Source: Taxillus chinensis (Eukaryota; Streptophyta; Magnoliopsida; Santalales; Loranthaceae). Taken from it: a stretch of DNA of 64,000 nt. The stretch spans positions 53,361,031 to 53,425,030 of the forward strand of contig CM042084.1 of NCBI GenBank assembly GCA_023512835.1. The letters are read 5' to 3'. The translations under genes were made by a program, and so were the position numbers. A model generated the notes under the pieces. That model was not told the DNA's origin and did no database searches. It saw only the letters and a list, made by a program, of their open reading frames with translations. Of the stretch, positions 55,388 to 64,000 are shown in pieces. The first letter of the stretch is position 1. Every line of letters starts with the position of its first letter.

Positions 55388-57410
55388 GTATCACAATGTC
55401 AATGAAAACATAGTATGCGAAAGCGAAAGGAGATGCCAAAGGTTTGACCAAAGTCCAAATTGGGAGCAGCCCGTGTTTGAAGCTGATGAGAATGAGATAG
55501 AGGAGACACCTGAACTACCAGGGGAGATTATACGCCTATTGGAAAGGGAAGACCGTTTCTCCATTCCAAGTGAAGACCCAGTAGAAACAGTGAATTTGGG
55601 GACGGTTGCCGAACCAAGAGAATTGAGGATGGGATCCTTAATAGCTACCGACGTCAAGAAGCAATTAATTGAGCTGTTAAGGAGCTATATAGATGTTTTT
55701 GCATGGTCGTATCAAGATATGCCCGGATTAGACACGGACATAGTGCAGCATCACATACCAGTGAGGCTAGAATGCAAACCAGTTCAGCAGAAATTGAGAA
55801 GAATGAGACTAGAAATGATACTGAAGATTAAAGAAGAAGTCAAAAAGCAATGGGATGCAGGTTTCCTAAGTGTCTCCCATTATCCAGAATGGGTGGCCAA
55901 TGTTGTACCAGTACCGAAAAAAGGAGGCAAAGTACACATGTGTGTCGACTATAGAGATCTGAACTGGGCCAGTCCGAAAGACAACTTCCCGCTCCCTCAT
56001 ATTGATACCTTGGTGGATAATACAGCAAAACATGCCCTATTCTCCTTCATGGATGGTTTCTCGGGCTATAATCAAATTCGTATGGCCCCCGAACACAAAG
56101 AGAGGACCACATTCACGACACTTTGGGGCACTTTTTGCTATAATGTGATGCCTTTTGGCCTGAGGAACGCAGGGGCAACATATCAGCGAGCCATGGTGAC
56201 CCTATTCCACGACATGATGCATAAGGAAGTCGAAGTATATGTGGACGACATGATAGCCAAATCACGAAGCACTAAAGATCATATCGAAGTACTCCGCAAG
56301 CTCTTCAATAGGCTATGGAAATATCAGCTGAAATTTAACCCCGAAAAGTGCACTTTCGGAGCCATGTCGGGAAAACTGTTGGGTTTTATTGTGAGCCAAA
56401 AAGGAGTTGAAATCGATCCAGATAAAGTTCGAGCTATCCAAGAGATGCCGCCACCATGGACCATCAAGGAGGTTAGAGGATTCGTAGGGCGACTGAAATA
56501 CATTGCCCGATTTATTTCCCAATTGACAGCCACCTGTGAACCCATTTTCAAGACTTTACAAAAGAATAACCCAGAAATTTGGAATGACAAGTGTCAAGAA
56601 GCTTTCGACAAGATCAAACAATATCTGTCTAATCCACCTATTTTGGTCCCACCAGTACCGGATAGACCTCTGATCTTATACTTGACTGGTCAGGAGTCAG
56701 CGATGGGTTGTGTCTTGGGGCAACACGATTCTACAGGCAAGAAGGAGCAGGCCATTTATTACCTCAGCAAGAAGTTCACCATCAATGAAGAAAACTACAC
56801 ACCCTTGGAGAAAACGTGTTGTGCCCTTGTTTGGATAACAAGACGATTGAGGCAATACACTCTTTATCATACCACATGGCTGATTTCGAGGCATGATCCA
56901 CTCAAATATCTCTTGGAAAAACCATCCATTTCTGGAAGAATCGCCAAATGGCAGTTGATCCTATCGGAGTACGATATCATTTACGTACCTCAAAAAGCCA
57001 TAAAAGGAAGTGCAATAGCCGACTGTCTGGCAGACAGAGCATTAGAAGATTACGAGCCCATGACTATTGGCTTCCCAGACGAGCACATCAATGTCATTTC
57101 GGCCGAAGTATCAGACATATGGACGATGTGGTTCGATGGAGCCTCCAGTCTCTTAGGTCACGGTGTTGGGGCCATCCTGATATCCCCAAAAGGCGGACAT
57201 TTCCCCATGGCGGCAAAGCTAACCTTCCCTTATACAAACAATGTAGCAGAATATGAGGCTTGTGTGATGGGACTTCAAGAAGCCATTAACAAAGGAATCA
57301 AAAAATTACGAGTGTTCGGCGATTCGGCACTCATCATTTTTCAAGTAAGGGGTGAATGGGAGACTCAAAACCACAAATTAATCCCATATCGGAAGCACAT
57401 TGCGAGTTAG
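55388..57410 (+). pseudogene. Tat pol: reverse transcriptase, RNase H, archaeal-like RNase H
   Basis: A long uninterrupted frame. Reverse transcriptase blocks are SYQDMPGLDTDIVQHHIPV, NVVPVPKKGGKVHMCVDYRD, NFPLPHIDTLVDN, FMDGFSGYNQIRMAPEHKER, MPFGLRNAGATYQRAM and EVYVDDMIAKS (catalytic DD). RNase H follows (LYLTGQESAMGCVLGQ, ENYTPLEKTCCALVW, HDPLKYLLEKP, GSAIADCLADRA), with changed residues in its first strand (YLTG for Y-x-D/S). A second RNase H of the archaeal type (TMWFDGASSLLGHGVGAIL, TNNVAEYEACVMGLQEA, VFGDSALIIFQV) is typical of Tat. The frame ends at 57408-57410 after a frameshift at about 57400. Start chosen at the first pol-like residues after the acceptor. Confidence 0.93.
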
Positions 57411-58845
57411 CCGAACAATTCGAAGACATCACGTTGGAGCATATGCCCAGGGAATACAATCAGCTCCCTGACGCGCTGGCAACTCTAGCCTCCCTCCTTC
57501 GGCTAGACACAAAGTTGGAAGTTCAGTCTTTTGATATCCGCATACAAGATGCTCCTGCACATTGCATGGCCATTGACGAAAATACCGAAGAAAAGCCTTG
57601 GTACAATGATATCAAACAATACTTGCTTAAACAAGAGTATCCAACTGAGGCCTCTAAGTCTGATAAAAGAAATATCCGAAGGTCAGCATCCAACTATTAT
57701 CTTGATGGCTCGATTCTGTACAAGAGAAACCATGACATGGTGTTATTGCGGTGTGTGGCAAAAGAAGAATCGACACAAATAATGAAAGAAGTGCACGAAG
57801 GGGAATGTGGTTCACATGCAAACGGACATGCATTAACAAGACAAATCATGCGAATGGGCTATTGTTGGGTCACCATGGAAAAAGATTGCATTGCATATGT
57901 GCGCAAATGCCTCAAGTGTCAAATTTATGGCGATAAGATCCAAATACCGCCGTCCAAACTACACGTGATGGTTTCCAGTGGCCGTTCTCGCTTTGGGGCA
58001 TTGACGTTATCGGGCCAATATCTCCAAAAGATTCTAATGGTCATCGTTTCATTTTGGTAGCCATTGATTACTTCACCAAGTGGGTAGAAGCAGCATCATA
58101 TGCTAATGTCACACGGGCTGTCGTACTACGATTTATGCGGAACAACATCATATGCCGATATGGGCTTCCCGAGCATATCATAACGGACAATGCTGCCAAT
58201 TTAAACAGTCGAATGATAGGGAGGTTGTGTGAAACATACAAAATTCAACACCGCAACTCAACCCCCTATCGCTCAAAGATGAATGGAGCAGTCGAGGCCG
58301 CCAACAAGAACATCAAGAACATTATCAGAAAAATGACTGAAACATACAAAGATTGGCACGAGAAGCTACCATATGCTTTGCATGCTTATCGTATCTCAGT
58401 GCGTACATCGACCAGGGCAACTCCATTTTCTTTGGTCTACGGCATGGAAGCAGTTCTACCGGTCGAAGTGGAGATACCTTCCCTCCAAGTACTTAAGGAC
58501 ACTCAGCTCGAAGAAGCAGAATGGGCCCAAAGTCGTTATGAGCAGTTGAATTTAATTGAGGGCAAGCGCTTGGCAGCAGTTTGCAGAGGACAGTTGTATC
58601 AACAGAGAATGATGAACAATTATAATAAAAAGGTGAAGCCCAGAAGCTTTCAAGAGGGTGATCTTGTCCTTAAGAAGATCTTGCCAATCCAGCATGACCA
58701 TCGAGGCAAGTGGACTCCCAATTATGAAGGCCCATATGTCGTGAAAAAAGCATTCTCGGGAGGCGCATTGATCTTTGCCAAAATGGACGGAGATGAGCTT
58801 CCTAATCCAGTGAATAGTGACGCCGTCAAAAAATTCTATGCTTAA
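57411..58845 (+). pseudogene. Tat integrase
   Basis: The tail of the second RNase H (CELAEQFEDITLEHMPREYN) continues in the frame from 57356. The zinc region has HEGECGSHANGHALTRQIMR and CLKCQIYGD. A frameshift near 57975 precedes the core, whose blocks are WGIDVIGPISP (first Asp), TKWVEAASYANV, PEHIITDNAANLNSRM (second Asp) and MNGAVEAANKNIKNIIRKM (Glu). The C-terminus shows LPYALHAYRISVRTSTRATP, VLPVEVEIPSL, EGDLVLKK and WTPNYEGPYVVKKAFSGGAL, ending at a TAA at 58843-58845. The catalytic triad is present, but two frameshifts break the protein. Confidence 0.92.
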
Positions 58846-59526
58846 CTCTCATACCTCCCAACAAGATTCTCATTCCTGTAATGAGAGGACTTGGTGAAAA
58901 CCCGAAAGGGCACCAAGGGTAAAATACAAAGCTCCAACAAAAGACAAAAGAAAACAAAGGCGGACTTGGTGAAAACCTGAAAGGGCACCAAGGGTAAAAT
59001 ACAAAGCCAACAATAAATTTTGAAGGGTGAAACCAGTCATAAACTGAAAGGATCAGGACCATAACAAATAGGGTCCGTTGCAAGCAGTAAAGACAACATC
59101 ATCCAAAAACAGCGACTGCAAACAGTGGAAGACTTGGTCAAACCTGCAGCACGCTCGAATCAAATTTGTACATTATACTTTTAAAGACTTGTGATTCTGT
59201 TTATCGGATTATAACAATAGGACACTTTTTATGATATAAATATGTTTTGTGGAATTAAACCAGCAAAAATCTTTTTTATCTCCTTAATCATGTTACATCG
59301 TCTTCATTTCACATTTAAGTAGAACATCTTAAATCTCCAGTAAAGCTCTTCTAGCATTGCCTTATGAGTAGGGCCAAGCTCAAAATCCCCAAACAACTTA
59401 ACACCCTCAACTCGGAGTACTCATATCTCCACAGAATATCACTATCCCCAGAGAAGCCATCAAGTCAAGCTCCCTAATATGGCGGAGCTCAATTTAACAG
59501 ATCATGCACAAAAGAGAGTTCCCCAG
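58846..59526 (+). repeat. Tat 3' UTR with ~77-bp repeats
   Basis: The unit GGACTTGGTGAAAACCCGAAAG plus GGCACCAAGGGTAAAATACAAAGC occurs at about 58887 and 58962, with a short third (GACTTGGTCAAACC) near 59131. Repeats in the region between pol and the 3' LTR are common in Tat/Ogre elements. The rest, to 59526, is AT-rich with no motif. Confidence 0.75.
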
Positions 59527-62500
59527 TGTCATCACCGGATTTCGTCCGGGGAGGGGAAACCCGCTTTCGGGGATGCGATCCTCCCACCCTTCACTCGAAT
59601 CGTGATGAAAAAAACACAGAGTCGCCACCAACCGTTTTTGGGGTGCGGTTGGTCACCTAAAAGGAATTTGATCTAAGCTGCTAGGGATGGGCTCGGGAGT
59701 TGGTTACGCATGGGGAAGGGCTAGCACCCCCACGACGCCCTTTCGGTACCTATCTTAGGAGTTTGGAGATTTCTAACTTATTTTAACTATTTGCTTAAAA
59801 TGTGATTGGTTTAAAGGTGAGGTAAAATTTACATTCGTCCTAAAAGTCTATTTTTATTTTTCTAAGTCATTTAAAGTTATAATTAAATTTAATTTGTCCT
59901 AGCAATTTAATTTTTCTTATTTCTGTTTCTAAACTACTTATTTGAAATTGAATAGAATATCTAATTAATCCTATGGTTTAGTTAGCATCTAAGTTATTTA
60001 AAGAAGCCTAAGAAATGATTAATTTCTAAGTTGCACGCTAATGTAAAGGTATGCTAAAAAACCCAAGACTTAAATTCGTATTTAAAAGATCAAGTTTAAA
60101 AGCATAAATGTTTGAGTTTTTATTTATTTATTTATTTATTTTTATGAGAAAACACTTTTTTCCTTTTTAGAATTTTTATTTTTTTATTTTATTTTTTATT
60201 TTTTTTTAATTTTTTTTATGTTGAAAAATTCCAAATGTTTAAAAATCCCAAGTGTTTAAAAATTCTAAATGTTTAAAAATCCCATGTTTTTAAAATCTCA
60301 AGTGTTTAAAAGAATTATTATTATGAAAAGTTTTTGTTTTGGAAAATGTTTAAGTAAAATGTGTTTTTTGTTTTTTTGTTTTTGTTTTTTTTGGTTTTTT
60401 GTTTTTGTTTTTTTTAATATTAAACAAAATGCATAAATAATTAAAAATTAACACAAGTGGTGTGTGTGATTATGGCATTCACCAATCAAAGAAAATAAGC
60501 TCACCTTTTTTTTTCTTCTCTTTTTTTCTTTTTTCTTTCACTTTTTTGATAGTTATGTACATATACACAAAGAAAAATAACGAAGGACCTTTATACATCT
60601 CAAAGTGTAATCCTAATGTAATCCAGGAAAAGAAAAAAAGAAAGATAGAAAAATGAAACAAAGTCATTAGGAAAAAGCAAAAAAACAAAAACAAAACAAA
60701 TATTACAATCTTCTGCAAAATAAAGGTAAGAGGAAAAACAAAATAACCACTGTCCCAAAACATGTGACTAAATGTAACGGGCAAAATGTGAAGAGTGCAA
60801 CATCTATCAGGCATTAACAAGCATAGAGCAGTATGGAAAAAGCATCAACATGGCAGCAAAACGTGAGACAGACTCAACACCCAAAGCAGAACTTATACAC
60901 GGTTTCAAAACGGGCCAGTGTGGCCAAAATCATATACCATGGCAGAACCAAATCCAGTAGAAAAGAAACAACACATTAAAAAGAAAACCCAATGGAATGT
61001 AGAAAACAAGGAACAAAACTAACTTGGAAAGTACAGGCATCAACATACCAACTTTGACAAGCACGTGGATATCAGAAACAGATCATAGGTACTAACGTAA
61101 TCGCAAAACAAGCTTGAAAAGCCCATAATCAAAATCAAGTTAACAATCCCAGAGAAAACGTTGCAATAGAGACAGTGTTATGATCATGCAAGAATAAAAC
61201 AAAACCGATTATTGACAAAACGTTGGGGGAAGAACAGAACAAAACCAGGAGCATGTATTTTATACCCTGAACAAAATAAAAGCAGGAACAAGGTCAACCA
61301 AAGGTCATAACAAATAATCAGCAGTAGTAATAGAGCAAAATCGAAACGAAAATAAAATGCAGACAAATGAATCAAAACAATACGCGAACACAGCTTCCTC
61401 CCTTGATCCAAGAACTGGAATACCTCCTTTGATCCTTCTTTGCTTGCTCTTTAGCCTCACGAACTTAACTGACCTCTTCTGGTTTCTTTGGGCGCTGGTC
61501 GACAGTAGAATTGAAGGGTCCAGGGTGGTGAAGGCTGCGGCGAGAGGAGTTTCATGGTCGAAGGCAGTGCCGGCAGGGAGCGAGGGCTCTGGGTGCGATT
61601 GGCGGTGTCGTCGAGGAAAGGAGGACCGCGGGTCGGTCCTGGTTAGATCTGTTGTAGGGGCGATTGGTGTTAATGGTAGGGGCCACTGGCTATGATGCTA
61701 CTGGGTCGGCGCGCACAGGGGGTATGGCAGCGCCGTGGTGAAGAGGACCATGTAGGAGGAGGGTGAAACGATGGTGGCCAATGGTATGAGGTGGCGGCGG
61801 CGGAAGGGGCTTGCGCGTGTTGTGGCTAAACGGGATCCGCTGGTGTCGGGGAGGGGAAGAAGTGGCGGCGATGTCAACAAGGGCGGCTGCTCAGGGCATG
61901 ATTGGATGGGGGAAGCAAGGACGACGGTCGGAGGTTTGTTTTTCCGGCCGAGAGACTTTCTGGAGAAGTGGAGGTATAAGGCGATGAAGGTTTGTAATTA
62001 GGTTTTTTTTCTTTTTGTTTCTTGACAGCCTCCCTCGTGAATGGTTTTTGGGTGGCTTTTAAAGGATGGGAAAGGATGAGGTTCAGCCGCAATTGGTCGT
62101 GGGTTCTGGCGAGATGGTGGAAGCTCACAGGTTGATGCTGTAGGTGAGGCAGGGTCGGCTGGTTGTAGGTTTGCAGACGGCGGTGGTAGCCATGGCAGGA
62201 GGGAAAGCCGAATTGGGAAGTGCAGAGGAAGAAGAGAACGGGAAAGGAGAAGGCAGTGATGCCCAAAGCAGATCTACACCTTGCTTCTGCGCCAGAGGAC
62301 AGTGACGAGACACGTGAGGGAGAGAGAAAGGGTAATCGTTTTTTTGTTTTTGTGGTGCAGATTTTTTGTTTTTTTATTTATTTATTTTGTTTTGTTTTTG
62401 TTTTTGTTTTTGTTTTTGTTTTTGTTTTTAAATCAAACCAATGGGGAGATGACACGTGGGCTAGGTTAAGCGGGAAAGAGGAAAAGATGGCGGCTAGGGT

Positions 62501-63129
62501 TTTAAAATTTTCAATTGGTTAGTTTTTTAACTGATGTTTTTAAGTTTGCGAGTCGGCAAGGAAACTCGGGTTTCAAAAAATCATAAAAAAATATTTTTGG
62601 ACTCGGAGCGTCACAACGTGCGACCCCGTGTCATTTTTATTTGAAAATGAATTCTTTTGTATGCTAGATCCGCACCGCGTGTCCCGAAACTGTCTTATTA
62701 CAGAAAAATATATTTTTTGATTTTTTTGAAAAATGTTCCGGTGGAGAATATATGCAATATATATATCAAAATTCTCGAAACAATGAGTATAATAAGAAAA
62801 TGAGGTTCGTGACCTGATCCGGAGTGCCATTTTGAAGGGCGATTGTCATTTGATCGCCGTTAGCGGTCCGAACACAGTTTTGACTATAACTTCTTCGTTT
62901 GACTTCGAAATTGAGCGCAGTCGAAGGCGTTAATCTTCAAATTTGATTTTTTATCGCCCGAAACTTGCTCTTTGGAATTTGAAAATCCTTTTAAAGTCTT
63001 TGAAATTGCGCGTTCAAATCAACGATCACGTCTCTTTATTTAACTATACAAGCTGATTAAGAAATAGAAAAGAAGTATAAAGTGGAAAATGAATGTGTAT
63101 GTCCAACCCGGACAAAATGAGGTCCAACA
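59527..63129 (-). repeat. 3' LTR of opposing Tat element
   Basis: At 3,603 bp it is about 660 bp longer than the LTR at 46429 and related to it at both ends. It contains poly-T/poly-A tracts (60110-60720) and a TTTTTG microsatellite (about 62390-62428). Frames in the GC-rich part (61500-62300) have no recognised motif. Confidence 0.85.
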
Positions 63130-63142
63130 GCTGCCCCTCTTT
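63130..63142 (-). other. Polypurine tract of opposing Tat element
   Basis: The minus strand reads AAAGAGGGGCAGC immediately before TGTTGGACC. Confidence 0.82.
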
Positions 63143-63299
63143 GTACATTGTTTGTGTACAAACGGTGCACAAAGATAAACTGGACTTGTTTGGACGGGTT
63201 AGACCACTTACCTGGCTCACCTGATGCCAAAGGAAGGTCGGTCTGTCCCCAAGAAATGGAAAGAAGCTCATAAGGTTAGTGGAAATTGAATAAGGCTGA

Positions 63300-63710
63300 A
63301 AAGGCATTTAAGGTTTGATTGAAGTTAAAGGCATCTAGGGCCAAACAATGATAAAAAAGGCAGCTAAGGCCTAACAGAAAAATTAAGAAGGCATCTAGGG
63401 CCTAAGAGAATTGAAAAGACAAGGTGGGATAGATGCAAGAGAACTGCCTGCGGATTTCCCAAACAGAGAAAATGAAAAGGATAAGTGCGGGGGAACCGCT
63501 CCGGACTTCCCAAAAGTAAATTTAAAGAGCGAGGATAGGTACCGGGGACTTGCCAGGTGGACTTCTGAAAGGGTTAAAAAGAAAGGATGAGATAGGTGCG
63601 GGGGAACCGCCTGCGGACTTCCTAAAAGTAAATTTAAAGACTGAGGATAGGTACCGGGGACCTGCCGGTGGACTTCCTCTAAGGTTGAGAGGGACTGAAA
63701 TGACATCTAG
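63300..63710 (-). repeat. ~56-bp and ~45-bp tandem repeats in Tat 3' UTR
   Basis: Five units of the form GATAGGTGCGGGGGAACCGC then CTGCGGACTTCC start near 63428, 63481, 63534, 63592 and 63648, alternating two variants (GTGCGGGGGAACC and GTACCGGGGACC). Just before them (63300-63415) a shorter unit with AAGGCATCTAGGGCCTAA repeats three to four times. Confidence 0.85.
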
Positions 63711-64000
63711 GGCCTGGAAAGAAGTCAATGATTGCTGAAGAAATTTTCTAATGACTCAATGTGGGCTCCCTCTACGAGTTCACTCAATGAGATCGCTCTA
63801 CGAGGTTACCTGAAAAGAATAAGATGTGTATTTGATTGTCATGGATGCTTCTATGGCCTGGGAAATTATAATGAGTAACTTCTATGATTGAACAACAGAA
63901 GCCTTTAGAGCTTGGTTATTTTGGGAAGCTTGTTGAGGATGATCTCTTGGGATCTTCAGAGGTGACGACATTCCTGAAATTAAAGAAAATGATAAATGTA

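Larger units (their letters stand above)
46429..59526 (+). mobile_element. Tat/Ogre-like Ty3/Gypsy element, 3' LTR not found
   Basis: It has a 5' LTR of 2,940 bp (TGTTGGACCCC...GTGATGACA), a primer-binding site of the TGGCAACTCTGCTGGGG type, an extra ORF1 before gag (50028-51463), gag-pro (51737-55209), a probable intron, and pol (55388-58845) with a second, archaeal-like RNase H before integrase. These features together characterise the Tat/Ogre lineage. The 3' UTR with ~77-bp repeats runs into the LTR of an opposing element at 59527, so its own 3' LTR is missing or lies elsewhere. Frameshifts and stops inactivate it. Confidence 0.9.
59527..64000 (-). mobile_element. Opposing Tat/Ogre-like element, 3' part only
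   Basis: The 3' LTR (63129 down to 59527) starts TGTTGGACCTCATTTTGTCC and ends CCGGTGATGACA on the minus strand. Upstream of it in element order is the polypurine tract AAAGAGGGGCAGC (63142-63130), then a repeat-rich 3' UTR that continues to the window end. The rest of the element lies beyond 64000. It faces the Tat element at 46429 tail to tail. Confidence 0.85.

Noticed and set aside
61357..62313. GC-rich frames in the opposing Tat LTR as a captured gene
   Set aside because: Frames on both strands are of equal quality and low complexity, and none has a recognised motif.

Overview
This window is nuclear DNA from a flowering plant, probably a eudicot. It is built almost entirely from layered retrotransposons: plant-type Copia, chromovirus (Tekay/Del-like) and Tat/Ogre-like Gypsy elements, L1 LINEs, and a FAR1/MULE-like remnant. 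There is no bacterial gene structure and no rRNA, tRNA or CRISPR locus. The genus cannot be named from the sequence.

Layout. (1) 1-14.5 kb holds part of one host gene on the + strand. Three short exons (1611-1730, 5792-5971, 11296-11389) are in matching phase and are separated by introns full of old insertions: a 5'-truncated LINE, a decayed minus-strand Copia, a decayed minus-strand L1, a 150-bp tandem repeat with tRNA-like boxes, and a MITE. The product is not recognised; its end resembles the last helix of a PH-like domain. (2) 14.5-27.3 kb holds Copia-type LTR pieces split by a complete 10.6-kb Tekay/Del-like chromovirus on the minus strand (16128-26748, target duplication GTCCC). (3) 27.3-37.2 kb holds a second chromovirus-like Gypsy on the + strand. 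Its 5' LTR carries an intact 94-codon ORF behind a TATA box and is interrupted by a solo LTR (target duplication ATTTA). Its integrase is cut off and joined to a foreign LTR end. (4) 37.2-41.2 kb holds a non-autonomous minus-strand LTR retrotransposon with no gag or pol. Its internal region instead encodes a decayed protein ending in a Ulp1/C48-type cysteine-protease core. (5) 41.2-46.3 kb holds Tat-type LTR copies with a 51-bp repeat array, then a FAR1-like (FRS/MULE) remnant. (6) 46.3-59.5 kb holds a Tat/Ogre-like Gypsy on the + strand with an extra ORF1, gag-pro with a G-patch-like segment, a probable intron, and pol with two RNase H domains. (7) 59.5-64 kb holds the 3' LTR and repeat-rich 3' UTR of an opposing Tat/Ogre element that runs out of the window.

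Most coding regions are broken by stops and frameshifts, several of which look like C-to-T changes, as expected for silenced, methylated retroelements. The long pol frame of the Tat element, the LTR-borne small ORF and the three host exons are open. The most unusual items are the Ulp1-like protease inside an LTR element, a CGGAGTAAG-type periodic motif shared by two unrelated LTR families, and a LINE insertion that duplicated the polypyrimidine tract of a host 3' splice site.
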